64,000 bases of DNA, taken from Marchantia polymorpha subsp. ruderalis. Taxonomy: Eukaryota; Streptophyta; Marchantiopsida; Marchantiales; Marchantiaceae. The notes beneath the pieces were generated by a model, which was not told where the DNA came from, made no database searches, and saw only the letters and a list, made by a program, of their open reading frames with translations. Shown in pieces: positions 41,486 through 52,344 of this stretch. Every line of letters starts with the position of its first letter. Position 1 is the stretch's first letter. Both the position numbers and the translations under genes were made by a program. The DNA lies in the NCBI GenBank assembly GCA_037833965.1, contig AP031358.1:15818001-15882000 (forward strand), given 5' to 3'.

Positions 41486-44320
41486 GCAGCCGGACTGGGC
41501 AGAAGCGAGATCAGTCACACAGAGGGGATTGTTGACCCGAGTGATTGCTGCGAACTGCAACTCAGTCCAGGTAAAGGCTTGAAGGTGTCAAGCCAGGTAC
41601 AAGGAGAAGAGTTGATCAGGGTACAGGTGTTTCTTCGCCAGTATGAGGATGTCTTCGCATGGAAGATTGAAGACATGAAAGGCATACCTGCAAGGTATGG
41701 AGAGCACAGGATCGACTTGTTGGACGAGGCAGTTCCGGTTCGCCAACGCCAATACAGGCTCAACCCAAAATACTCATTATTGGTGAAGGACGAAATCGAT
41801 AAGTACCTGAGCGCAGGAATCATCTACCCGGTACTCAGTAGCGAGTGGGTATCGCCTATCGTGATCGTGCCCAAGAAACTGACGGGTAAGATCCGGGTGT
41901 GCCAGGACTTCCGAAAGCTGAACGCAGCAACGAGGAAGGACCATCACCCTCTTCCTTTCACGGACTCTATTTTGGACCATGTCGCAGGGCATGAATGCTA
42001 CAGTTTCCTAGACGGATTCTCCGGCTACAACCAGGTGTCCATCAGGGAACAGGACAAGGACAAAACAACCTTCACGACCGACTGGGGAACCTATGCTTAT
42101 CACAAGATGCCGTTCGGGCTGTGCAACGCGCCAGCGACGTTCCAGCGGATGATGACAAACATCTTCCAAGAGCACCTGAGGAAGTTCCTAGAAATTTTCA
42201 TCGACGACTTTTGTGTCTTCGGTAAGAGGTCGGAGCACCTTAACCATCTTCGGCAGACGTTCGACAGATGTAGGGAGAGCAGCTTGTCCTTACACCCTGA
42301 GAAATGTTTTTTCTTAATGACCAGCGGAATCCTGCTGGGGCACCGAGTTTCGTCCGATGGCATTGCAGTGGATGTAGAGAAGGTGAAGATTATTCTCGAA
42401 CTGCAGCCGCCAACGAATCTGCGTGAGTTGAGGGCCTTCCTTGGCCATGTAGGTTATTACAGAAGGTTCATAAATATGTACGCCATCTTGGCAGCCGATC
42501 TGACGAAGCTGCTTAAGAAGGAGGAACCCTATGTGTGGGGCAAAGAGCAACAGCTGGCCTTTGAAACGCTCAAAGCCAAACTGACGACTGCTCCGGTTCT
42601 GAGAAGTCCGGATTGGAACAGACCTTTCCATGTCTATGTAGACACGTCGGCATTTGCAATCGGAGTGGTTCTCAGTCAGAAGGACGACAACAAGAAAGAC
42701 TACCCGATTTACTTCGCGAGTCGTCAGTTGTCAGCAGCGGAGAAGAAGTACACGACAACTGAGAGGGAGGCGTTGGGAATGGTGTACTCCTGTAAGAAGT
42801 TACAACATTATTTGATCTGCTATGAGTTCGTGTTTCATGTAGATCATTACGCCTTACAGCACCTGGTGAAGAAGGCGGATCTGTCCGGACGAATTGCCAG
42901 GTGGGTACTACTGCTGCAGGAATTCACCTACACTGTACAGACAAGGAAAGGCGTTCACCATGAGAACGCGGACTACCTCTCCCGACTATGGACCGAACCC
43001 ATAGAGGAGGAAGTAGTGGATGATTTTCCCGACGAGCAACTTTTTCAGTTGTCCGCCAGCCATGAGTCCAGGTACGCGGACTTATACAGGTTTCTGCTCA
43101 CACTCCAATGTCCGGAAGGATTGGATGCGGAGCAGCGCACAGTCTTCGTTCATAAAGCGGGACCTTACCAGCTTCAACAAGGGGTCTTGTTCAAGAAAAT
43201 GGCAGACGAGAGGCTGTGCAGATGTCTAGAGGAGTCCGAAGTCCCGCGAGTTGTCAAAGCCATGCACACAGAAGACGCTGGTGGTCACTACGCCACCAGA
43301 AATACAGTGACCAAAATTGTCAATGCAGGATACTGGTGGCCGTCGATGTTCAAAGATGTACACAACTACGTTCGCAAATGCGACAGCTGCCAGAGGACGG
43401 GAAGGCCGACTCCGACCACGAGATGGCCTCTTACACCAATCATGCCATTGGCACCATTTGAAAAATGGGGGATCGACTTCGTGGGACCAATACAACCAGT
43501 CACTAAAAGCACGCGCAGGCGCTACATATTGGTAGCAACAGACTATGCGACCAAGATGGTGGAGGCAGAAGCCACAAGGTACGACGACGCAGCCGCAGTA
43601 GCACGGTTCCTATTCGAATCAATCATCACACGCTACGGGTGCCCCCTAGAAATAGTCAGTGACAGGGGAACGCACTTTCTGAATCAGGTGATAGAGAGTT
43701 TGACGCGGCACTTCCAGATTAAGCATCGGAAGACTACTCCATACAACCCCAAGGCAAATGGTCTGACAGAGAAGTCCAATGGATTACTCTGTAAGATACT
43801 CCTCAAGGTGACTGTAAACCATGCTCATGACTGGGACACCAAGCTACCGGCCGCCTTATGGGCATATAGAACGGCAGAAAAAGTCACCACCAGGCAAACA
43901 CCTTACTTTCTAGTTTATGGGCAGCATCCGATCTTACCCATCGAATTCGAGATACCTACGAAGAGGACCTTAGATCAGAGAAGGCTGGACGCGGAGGAAA
44001 GTCAGGCATATCGACTGCAAGAGGTAATGGCACTGGAGGAAAGACGTCAAGAGGCCGAAGATCGAACAAAGCAATTACAACTCAGGCGGAAGGAGAAGTA
44101 CGATCGAAGACTCAAACCAGTACTGCTGGAGAAGGGCGACTTGGCTCTGCTATATGATAGCAGACATGCTAGATTTCTAGGCAAGCTCCACTTGAGGTGG
44201 ATGGGACCTTACAAGGTGATAGAAGTTTTCCCAAATGGATCCATCCAACTCGCAGAACTGACGGGAGAATGGTTAAGCACCCGCGTGAACGGATGGCGTC
44301 TGAAGAAATACCACGTGTAA
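41480..44320 (+). CDS. pol: G1 Pol: reverse transcriptase, RNase H, integrase
   Basis: Open from the codon after the amber; the first ATG is at 41579 (913 residues from there). I give the readthrough start because the 33 codons between are conserved in G0 and G2. Counting from 41579: reverse transcriptase ~40-280 (FLDGFSGYNQV ~144, FIDDFCVFG ~207); RNase H ~345-460 (YVDTS, TTEREALGM, HVDHYALQ); integrase zinc finger ~560-605 (HTEDAGGHY, CDSCQR); integrase core with D in WGIDFVG ~630, D in SDRGTHF ~694, E in GLTEKSNG ~728; and a GPY/F module (WMGPYKV ~874) with no chromodomain. All catalytic residues are present. The group is near Tat/Athila. Confidence 0.95.
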   Translation, partial: QLAAGLGRSEISHTEGIVDPSDCCELQLSPGKGLKVSSQVQGEELIRVQVFLRQYEDVFAWKIEDMKGIPARYGEHRIDLLDEAVPVRQRQYRLNPKYSLLVKDEIDKYLSAGIIYPVLSSEWVSPIVIVPKKLTGKIRVCQDFRKLNAATRKDHHPLPFTDSILDHVAGHECYSFLDGFSGYNQVSIREQDKDKTTFTTDWGTYAYHKMPFGLCNAPATFQRMMTNIFQEHLRKFLEIFIDDFCVFGKRSEHLNHLRQTFDRCRESSLSLHPEKCFFLMTSGILLGHRVSSDGIAVDVEKVKIILELQPPTNLRELRAFLGHVGYYRRFINMYAILAADLTKLLKKEEPYVWGKEQQLAFETLKAKLTTAPVLRSPDWNRPFHVYVDTSAFAIGVVLSQKDDNKKDYPIYFASRQLSAAEKKYTTTEREALGMVYSCKKLQHYLICYEFVFHVDHYALQHLVKKADLSGRIARWVLLLQEFTYTVQTRKGVHHENADYLSRLWTEPIEEEVVDDFPDEQLFQLSASHESRYADLYRFLLTLQCPEGLDAEQRTVFVHKAGPYQLQQGVLFKKMADERLCRCLEESEVPRVVKAMHTEDAGGHYATRNTVTKIVNAGYWWPSMFKDVHNYVRKCDSCQRTGRPTPTTRWPLTPIMPLAPFEKWGIDFVGPIQPVTKSTRRRYILVATDYATKMVEAEATRYDDAAAVARFLFESIITRYGCPLEIVSDRGTHFLNQVIESLTRHFQIKHRKTTPYNPKANGLTEKSNGLLCKILLKVTVNHAHDWDTKLPAALWAYRTAEKVTTRQTPYFLVYGQHPILPIEFEIPTKRTLDQRRLDAEESQAYRLQEVMALEERRQEAEDRTKQLQLRRKEKYDRRLKPVLLEKGDLALLYDSRHARFLGKLHLRWMGPYKVIEVFPNGSIQLAELTGEWLSTRVNGWRLKKYHV

Positions 44321-44344
44321 ATGTTCGCGTGGGCGCTCACAATT

Positions 44345-44357
44345 GAGGAGGGGGGCA
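44345..44357 (+). other. Polypurine tract of G1
   Basis: GAGGAGGGGGGCA immediately before the 3' LTR (TGTGGTAACAC at 44358). Same as at 32291-32303. Confidence 0.92.
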
Positions 44358-45716
44358 TGTGGTAACACACTTTTTGTTTTTTTTGTAGAATTTAAACAAT
44401 TTTAGAAAACTAGTACCAAAGCAGTGTTTGTAGCTAGAGAAGGGTACGCTAAATAGAGTGGATTGATGAGATCGTCACGAGGACACAAAGAATCACGTAG
44501 TCGGATGTACCAACGCCAATGTCTTCGGCGCCTTCGGCAAAAGCTCCTTTTCTGAGGTGTCTCTACTCCCGCGCCTCCAGCGTATAAGGAAGCTACGCTT
44601 CCGGCGCAGACACCTCAGGAGGAGGTTTTGCTAAAAACGTCAGGAGAAGGGCCCGGACCTCTAAAGGCGTCCGACAATGAGTGCGCCTTCGGCGAAGCGC
44701 CGCTAGCGCGGAAAGGGGAAACCTTCATAACAATCGGGATACACGGTAGATCCAGTTGGTTGAAGTTGCATTAGAAAGAGCTCGAGACGCTCGTTCTAAC
44801 GAGCCCAAGAGCGTCGGAGATGGATTAGGAATGGAGAAGTTATGAGCGTCGGAAAACTCGTAGCCGGACATGCGCCATTCGCGCTAGGGTTCACAGCCGG
44901 AAAGGATTCCCGTACGCCCTCGGCGATGCGCCTTCGGCGGAATCACGCGCTCATAGGAGGAAACCAACTCAGAGTCGGAAGCGCCTTTGGCGGCTGTTCA
45001 TGGAAGGAAAGCGCCGGTCGGATGTACGCCTCCGACGTGGCGCTGACGGCCGGATGCGCTGGCATGAGTTGCGCTGGCGGATATGCGCCGGCAGCAACGG
45101 ACGGGGCATAAAGGACAAAATAAGCGGTACGACTGCGCGCCGGCGTAATTCGCTCCGACTAGATGTGCGCCTCCAGCAAGGCGCCGACGGATAATGAACG
45201 CACCAGCGGCGACACGCCTCCGGTGAGGGACGGGTTAGGAAAAGACAACAGGGCCGACGTATACCCTGTAGCGGACTCGAGTCCGGAAGGTGGCGGCGGC
45301 GGGAGAATTCAACGTTTAAGCATGCGAATGCGCGCAGTGCGGAGACGTGAATTCGCGCATGCAAAGGGCGAACCGTTAAGCCGTATAGCCGGCTGCGTAC
45401 GTTGTAACCAGTAAGAACGTTGGACGTTCTTGAAATCGGAGAAGAAAAGACTGCGCTCCAGTCTCATTCTCTCATTCTTGACTTTGCGATTTCTAGTTTC
45501 CAAGATTACGCGCAAGGGCGGAGCGACCTGCAGTGAGAGAGGAGAGTGCGGAGACGAGTTGCGCAAGGATCTTGGCGGACCTTGAAAGAATTGCGAGTAG
45601 CGACCTTGAGCTTGAGCGCCGAGAGAGTGAGCAGTCAGAGCTTGAGCGGCAGACGCGCAGTGGCGATTGTGAGAGAGTGAGCGAAAGGGAGAACGTTTGT
45701 GTGTGCAGGCAACGCA

Positions 45717-47181
45717 ATGTCGAAGGTTCCCCAGCTGCGAGTGTCTCCACTCAGGGTGCCGCAGATCGGTCTACGCGCATTTCAAGATGTGCTGCTGAGG
45801 CTGAAGCTCGATTTTCTCCTATGGAGGTGGAACTGGACATGTCCGGAGATGGTGCGCGAGTATCTGCAGGAGAGACACAAGCCTTCTCGCGGATTCCGCC
45901 CACACCCAGAGAGATGGGACATTTGCAACTGGGCGCAGGTGTTGGGCAGGTGTGCCGGCGAGGAAGGGGATCTCCTCTTCGAGGCCGATAGCGTGAAGGT
46001 GTCCCAGGAGGAAGAAGTCTCTTACAATGAGCTCTTCAAAGTTGCCAGACATCCCAAGAACGGTTTCCGGACACGGGATTACAAGGATCGATTGCGGAGA
46101 AATGTCGCGACGGCATTGCTGCAGATATTGCAGCCGACCAAGACCGCTTACATGCATGGTTGGCAGGTAGAGTTTGTGGAGCTAGTGTTGTCAGGAGCTC
46201 CGGTGCATTGGGCACGGCTCCTGTGGAAGGTGACGCGCCAACATGCGCAAGAAGAGAAGGGAGGAACCCTCAATCATCTATCGCCTTACTTAATCGTGTT
46301 TTACCGGAAGATGGGATGTTTGACAAATGCTGAGAAAACACGGTTTCCACAGCTGACCCGGACTTATCCAGGTAGATATTCAAGGGAGGCCGAAGTAGAC
46401 ACGGATCCGGACGAGGAACCTGCCAGTACGCCTCCGGCTCCGGCTCCAGCAAGAGCAGCAGAAGAACGTCAAAGTGAGCGCATTCCGCGAAAGCGGAAGT
46501 GGGATGAGAGACCTGAGGACAGGCAGCCGGAAGTGCCAGCTGCGCCGACTCGTGGTCGGCCCACCCCCGAGCCTCACAGTCGACCAAAACAGAGGGCACG
46601 CAAAATGCCAACTGGTACTGAGGAGACCGGGCGAACTCCGACCCGGCGGAATCTCACACAGGAAGAGATAATCGCTCAGATTCTAGGGAAGACGGCAGAT
46701 ACCTCTGCACAGAAGGCACCACGGCCTTCGGGAGGAGATGGACGGACTGACAGCCGGCCGACTGCGAGTCGGATGACTGAAGGTCGACAAGCGGAAGGAA
46801 GGCCAACTGAACGGCGTGTTGAACCGGACAACAGGCCGGAAGCAGAAGAGAGTTTGGCTGACGAGCCAACAATCCTCAGAGGGTCGTCTTCGGCGGAAGG
46901 CACTTCTGGAAGAACGCCACCAGCAAGCAGGCCAAGTGGAGTCAAGACGCGCAGGGTGTATCCGACTCCCAGTCGGACAACTGCTGGTCGGCCGACTGCG
47001 AGTCGGACAACAGAAAGTCAGCCGGATTTGCCGACTGCGAGACGGATGGGGCCAACGACCAGTGTGCGGACGCCTTCGGCGGACGTACCTTCAGCAAGGA
47101 CACCTTCCGCGCAGATTGCGCCAGAAGGACAGGCAGCAGAAGCGGGCGGTTCAAGAGTGACAAAAGTCACTGCGGCGTCGA
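45717..47181 (+). pseudogene. U3p (type I) in the G1 3' LTR, N-terminal part
   Basis: ATG 45717 (MSKVPQLRVSPLRVPQIGLR). Helical domain ~residues 10-215 (KLDFLLWRWNW, where other copies have LLWGWN; RTRDYKDRLRR; HWARLLWKVTRQH; GTLNHLSPYLIVFY). Then a linker with repeated, partly palindromic PTASR coding units (near 46755 and 46965). There is no stop codon until the LTR-III inserted at 47182. The frame resumes in phase at 50284, so before that insertion this was an intact 851-codon gene. A splice-acceptor-like AG lies at 45707-45708. Confidence 0.85.
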
Positions 47182-48130
47182 TGTAATAACCCACTAAAGG
47201 CTAAAACTGCAATATAGTGGTAGAAAGGTCGAACCCACAGGGACAGAGGAACACACAGGGTACAAAGTGTCACGTTTAACAGACTATTGATGAGTTTGAA
47301 TTCTCAGGCGACTGTCACTCCCAGAAATACTGCAAGTGTCCACTCGGAGCGCACTCGGAGGTCGCACAGTGCAGCGTAACACACACACACACACACACAC
47401 ACACCTGAAACTACAGAAATACAACCCAGAGATCCGTTAGGACCTCTACTTCAAGATTTTAGGGGGAAAGTCTCTCGCGAGCACACTCGGCAAAGCTGCG
47501 GGCAGTGACTTCCAACTCCGGCTTTTACAACACTTCCACTAGCTTGCTGCTAGTGTAGGAAACCCGGTTTGGACTGCCTACTTCGGATCGAAGTCACTCC
47601 TACGCGGTGAACAACACTCTCAACTCACAAAACGCGCAGAGAACACAGGTCCGCACTGAAGGACTCACTGTGAAACATTCCAGTAACACAACAACAGTCT
47701 ATTGAAGAGTTTGAATTCTCAGGCACTTGTCATTCCCAGAAATACTACAGGGGTTACCCTCAAAGCACCTGCTGCAGCGTAACCTGAATTTACAACCAAG
47801 GCTTACACGAAGTAGCAAAACTTCACTTTGGCATTCAGGGGAAAAATCCCAAGGAGTACAATCAGAAAGAAACACTCGAAGGTGTAGGGGCGAAACTGTT
47901 CAAGTATCTAACTAGTCACTGGCTCTGAGCATCGGCAGTCACCCGCAGGTGCAGATCCGAACTACTCAAGTCTCTAACCAATGTACTAGCTCTGAACATT
48001 CGGCCGAAGGCCTTCAGCTACAAAATGCGGAACGCTAAGTTGTAACTCCTCGTGCGTGGTGACAGAACTCAAGGACACAAACACGCAAAGGAAATGGGTT
48101 CCTGATCTGCACTTCTGATGGGAAAGAACC

Positions 48131-48159
48131 CCAGGCAAAACGCCTGGAACTATTTTATA
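48131..48159 (-). promoter_or_regulatory. LTR-III TATA box and R hairpin, reversed
   Basis: The minus strand reads TATAAAATAG (48159-48150), then CCAGGCGTTTTGCCTGG (48147-48131). Confidence 0.65.
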
Positions 48160-48659
48160 CCTTCTAAGTCCTACCTAACACTACACTGCACCACGCCATG
48201 GTGCGAGCCGCAACAGATCCCACACCTGAGGAGTCGGCGGCTGCCTTCCCCTCTTACTTACAACCTAAATCTAACCCTAACCCTAAATCTGAATCCTAAG
48301 CCTACTGTACAGAGCCGCCAGCGCCTTACCATCCAAGATCTGAGGCTGAAAATTTGCAGGCATGCGTGGCCGGCCGAGATCAACGGCCCCACAAAATTTC
48401 AGATCCATCCGACCGTCCATCGCAAAGATATGGGCCCCGCAAGATCTCTGAACCTAGGCCAAAATTCCTTCTCCAAAATCCGAGGACTGTGGGTTCCACG
48501 CGTCCTACACGCAAGCCGCCTACTCGCAGGCCGCCACTGCCACACCTGAACATTCTACATTCATGACCACCCGATCCTCGCCGGAGGAAATCTCCTTCCG
48601 CGCACCGCCGAATGCGTCCAACCGCCAAAGACGCACTTCCACACCTTGTCAATCTCTAA

Positions 48660-50090
48660 CAGTCACCCCGACGCCCATAACTCACGGATCCCTGCTTCGT
48701 TTGCAACGTTCTTGGGCTCGTTGGAACGAGCGTGTTGTGCTCTTTCCAACGAGCCCCTAACCAAGTCAAACGGATAAGAATTGAGAAAGTTATCACTGTT
48801 TTACTCTTCCGCCGAAGGCCTGCAACCGTCGAAGGCGTCCGTCCGCGCATCGGACAAAAGTCGATCTCCCTACCTCCGAAGGCGGAATTCCCGGAAGCGT
48901 AACCCCGAAGGCGAACATCTAGGGCCGAAGGAGAACGTCTACGTATCTTCCGATAGTCCTAACTCCCTAAATTCCCATCCGTCCCAGGCGTTCTTGGGCT
49001 CGTTGGAACGAGCGTCGCGAGCTCTTTCCAACGAGACCCTAACCACCGCAAACCATTAAGAATTGAAAACACTATGTCAATTTTACCCTTCCGCCGAAGG
49101 CCTGCCTGTGCACAGGCCGCCTACTTGCAACCCGCCTGTGCACAGGCCGTCCGCCTGTGCACAGGCGTCCGCGTCCGTCCGCGGCGTAAGCCGCCTCTCT
49201 AAGTGTTAACGCCGAAGGCCCCTCTAAATGTTAGCACCGAAGGCCCTCCATATCAGAAACTTCCGCCGCTTCTAACTCGGTGATGCCTCATCCGTTTCAA
49301 GAGATCTTGGTCTCGTTGGAACCAGCTCGTCGAGTTCTTTTTAACGAGACCCGAATCAAGTCAAACCGCTAAGAATTGAGAAAGTAATGTCGGTTTTACT
49401 CTTCCGCCGAAGGCGTTCGCCTATCCACAGTCCGTCCGCGGCGATGACCTGTCCGTCCGCGGCGATGACCTGGCGCAGAAGGCGCCGTACACTTTCTACC
49501 TCACAAGGCGCATTTCTAGGGCCCAAGGCGGATTTCCCGCCGACGCCGAAGCGCCTGTGCACAGGCGAACTTCCTTCGTCCGCGCATAGGACAAAACTTT
49601 CTTCGCCGGTGCGAAGGCGGAAAGCTGAGTATCTTGCGACCTTCATAACTCCCGGAATTCTCCTCCGTTCGTGGCGTTCTTGGGCTCGTTAGAATCAGCG
49701 CGTCGAGCTCTTTCCAACGAGACCCTAACCAAGTCGAGGCGTGGCGCATTGAGAAAGTTATGAGGGTTTCACTCTTCCGCCGAATGCACTCTCCCGTATC
49801 GCCGAAGGCGTTGACCCGAAGGCGTTGACCGAAGGCGTCTACCGCCCAAGGCGCATCTTCCGGCGGTTCTTCCGCCGAAGGCGTACCGCCAAAGTCGCTC
49901 TACCGCCGAAGGCCCCCCCATCAGTAACTTCCGACACTCATAACTCAGTGACCTCCCATCCGTTTCACAAGTTCTTGATCTCGTTAGAACGAGCGTCGCG
50001 AGCTCTTTGCAACAAGACCCGAAGCAACTCAAGGCGTTACGAATTGAGAAAGTTATGAGTGATCAACCGCCGAAGGTGCTCGAAGCGGAT
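48660..50090 (-). repeat. Five tandem stem-loop modules of the reversed LTR-III
   Basis: Same array as at 7180-8640, with hairpins near 48716, 48999, 49310, 49687 and 49980. Spacers differ from the other copy by whole short palindromic units. Confidence 0.85.
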
Positions 50091-50283
50091 CCTGCAGCAT
50101 GAACCGCCCGTTCCGTCCCAAGCGTCCCACTGTGGCCTAAGCCCAAAACCCCTTGACTGTCCTCGATCCTCTTTTTACTCTGGTTTCGCGTACCGATTAC
50201 TATTTACAGCTGCTGCCGCGGTACTTACTATTCAAAAATGTTTTAGTTCCGACAAAAAACAAAAAGTGGGTTACCACAGTCGA

Positions 50284-51374
50284 CCCCTTCAGAAACCGAA
50301 GATCGAGCCGGAACAGGGGCTCAAGCAGTGGGATCTCCCACTGCCCTGGATATTTTAGCAGGCAGTGGAGCAGCAGTCGCAGCGGAAGCTGCTGCGCGCC
50401 ACAGTTCCAGGGAGTCGCCAAGGGATTCGGTGGCGACTGAAATCCTCGAGACTGAGGATGATACGAGCTCGAAAGAGCAGGAAGCGGATTCGGTGCAGAA
50501 AACGCCAACAGGGGTGCTGTGCGAACAGATAGTTCCACTCCTGCGATATCTGGATCGCAAGACATCCAAATACGCAAGTGCCTTAAAACCGCAGTCTTAT
50601 GTGGAGACTATCAGGCGAAGGACGAGGAGCAAGGTGGCAAAGTGGGCCTCTAGTTGCCAAGTATATGAGGATAGGAACACCGCCCTCCGACAACACCTGG
50701 CGGTCACCCAGAAGCTATACCAAGCCTTGCAGCAGCAGAAGGAGGATGCGGCGACGAAAAGTCAGGCGGATGCCGAACTAATACGGGCAAAGATCGAGTC
50801 GGAATTGCAGGAGGAGCGGAGACAGAACCAAGTCCTAGCAGCCGAGCTTGCGCGCCAGACGCGCGCCTTAGAAGAAAGTCAAAGAGCCCGCAAGGAGGAT
50901 GAGGAGTTGTTGTGCAACTTGCAATCCGAGTGCTCGGATTTGAGGGCACAACGTGCGGGATTAGAAATGCAGCTGGCAGAGGTGGAGAGCAGCTGCACGG
51001 CGCGAGGAGAGTTGGCGGCACAGGTGACTCGTTGTCTAAAAGGATACGCCCATTGGGAGGTGGCAGCTCAAGAGAGGATTACACTCAGGGAGTTCGAGCT
51101 TCGGGCGGCGGCATTGACGGAGGGTGACAGTCGGAGTCGGCGGCGAGTGGCGAGAAAATTAGAAACCTTCTTGTCGGGTGCGCGCGACACTATGGCGCAC
51201 TTGCAGTCGGAAGTCACCACAGCGCTCCGACGCCTGGGGTTACGCAGCCGGTCGGAAGACTGGCAAGGTAGAGACAGTAAGCGGAGCAGTCCGGCGCGCA
51301 GGAGGCGCAGCACCGGATCTGCTGAGTGCAGTAGAGTAGTTTGGATTCGCGCAGATGCTGCGAGTGGTAGATAG
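50284..51374 (+). pseudogene. U3p (type I) in the G1 3' LTR, C-terminal part
   Basis: Continues in phase after the LTR-III: an Ala-rich segment, an acidic stretch, EQIVPLLRYLDRKTSKYA, then the coiled coil. Next come GYAHWEVAAQERITLREFEL, the DSRSRRRVARKLETFLSGAR and LRRLGLRSRSEDWQGR segments, and a basic tail (RRRRSTGSAECS), ending UAG at 51372-51374. No internal stops. It ends 33 bases before the TATA box. Confidence 0.87.
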
Positions 51375-51407
51375 GATAGCGTAGTGCTAGTTAGGATCTT
51401 TTGAGAG

Positions 51408-51436
51408 TATAAAGTAGATCAAGGCGTTTTGCCTTG
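51408..51436 (+). promoter_or_regulatory. G1 3' LTR TATA box and R hairpin
   Basis: TATAAAG (51408) followed by CAAGGCGTTTTGCCTTG (51420-51436). Absent from the G1 5' LTR because of the 331-base deletion. Confidence 0.7.
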
Positions 51437-52344
51437 GGACTCTTCCTGTTTCGGAAGTGCAGATCAGGAACTCACTTTCTTGACGTGTTTGTGCATTTTG
51501 GTCCTGGCACCACGTAGAGAAGCTGCAGCATAGCGAAGTTACCGTATGATGTAGTTGAAGGCCTTCGGCTGAATGTTCAGAGCTAGTACCCGGTTAGAGA
51601 CTTGAGTAGTGCGGATCTGCACCTGCGGGTGATTTCTGATGCTCAGAGCCGGCTACGAGTTAGATACTTGAACAGTTCCCCCTTACTCCTTCGAGTGACA
51701 TATCCTGATTGTACTCCTACGGGAAGTTTCCCCTGAATGCCAATGTGAAGTTTCATTACTTCGTGTAAACCTTGGTTTGTAATTCAGGTTGTGTGTGTGT
51801 TACTGGATCGTGTTTTCAGTAAGTTCTCAGTCGGGTCTGCACTCCCTGCGTTTTGTGTGATAGTCGAGGGTGACGTCCACGGCGTACGTAGAGGCTTCGT
51901 TCCGAAGTGGGAAGTCCAGTCCGGGTACCCCCGCTAGTTCCTGGCGGAAGGGCAGTAAAAGCCGGAGTGGGAGGCACTACCTGCAGAACCTCTGAGTGAA
52001 CTTGTGAGACACTTTCCTCCTGAAATCCGAAGCGGAGGTCCTGACCGACCTCCGAGTTGTGCTTTTTGCTAGTTTCAGGTGTGTGTGTGTGTGTGTGTGT
52101 GTGTTGAGTGACCACGCTGTACCGTGCATCCTCCGAGCATCCTCCGAGTTGAGATCCTCCTCCGAGTCGAGCCTCCGAGTCGAGCACTGCAGTATTTCTG
52201 GGAGTGACAGTCGCCTAGAATTCAAACTCTACAAAAGTCTGTTAAATGTGACACTTTTACTCTGTGTGTTGCCTCTGTCCCTGTGGGTTCGATCTTTTTA
52301 CCACCATACTGCAGTTTTAGCCTTTGGTGGGTTATTACATGGAG

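Larger units (their letters stand above)
47182..50278 (-). mobile_element. Solo LTR-III, reversed (3097 bases)
   Basis: Plus-strand edges TGTAATAACCC and GGGTTACCACA; TSD GTCGA (47177-47181 and 50279-50283). No U3p. On the minus strand U3 runs from 50278, with five stem-loop modules at about 48660-50090, a telomere-like tract at about 48266-48299, a promoter at 48159-48131, and R-U5 down to 47182. It is nearly identical to 5699-8825; differences are mostly copy number of short units (for example two instead of three CCGTCCGCGGCGATGACCTG-like units near 49440). This is the youngest visible insertion in this stack. Confidence 0.92.
34019..52339 (+). mobile_element. G1: full-length Ty3/gypsy element with giant LTRs
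   Basis: Both ends of a complete element: TSD TGGAG on each side, 5' LTR 34019-38567, PBS 38590-38607, gag-protease-pol 38651-44320 in a single frame, PPT 44345-44357, and 3' LTR 44358-52339 (4880 bases once the nested LTR-III is discounted). The two LTRs are almost identical where both are present, so insertion was recent. Protease, reverse transcriptase, RNase H and integrase residues are intact. The 5' LTR has lost 331 bases including the TATA box. It interrupts the LTR shared by G0 and G2. Confidence 0.95.
44358..52339 (+). mobile_element. G1 3' LTR (LTR-I), with a nested LTR-III
   Basis: Starts after the PPT and ends TTATTACA before the TSD TGGAG. Leader 44358-45716 without genes: hairpin at 44555-44620, stem-loop module at 44770-44815, small hairpin at 45413-45431. 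U3p is in two parts (45717-47181 and 50284-51374) around the LTR-III at 47182-50278 (TSD GTCGA at 47177-47181 and 50279-50283). The TATA box is at 51408, and R-U5 51437-52339 has a (GT)n tract at about 52078-52104. This LTR shows that the U3p frame is LTR sequence. Confidence 0.93.

Noticed and set aside
44321..44357. Room for an env gene between pol and the 3' LTR.
   Set aside because: Only 37 bases lie between the pol stop and the LTR. U3p has no signal peptide or membrane segment that I can see.
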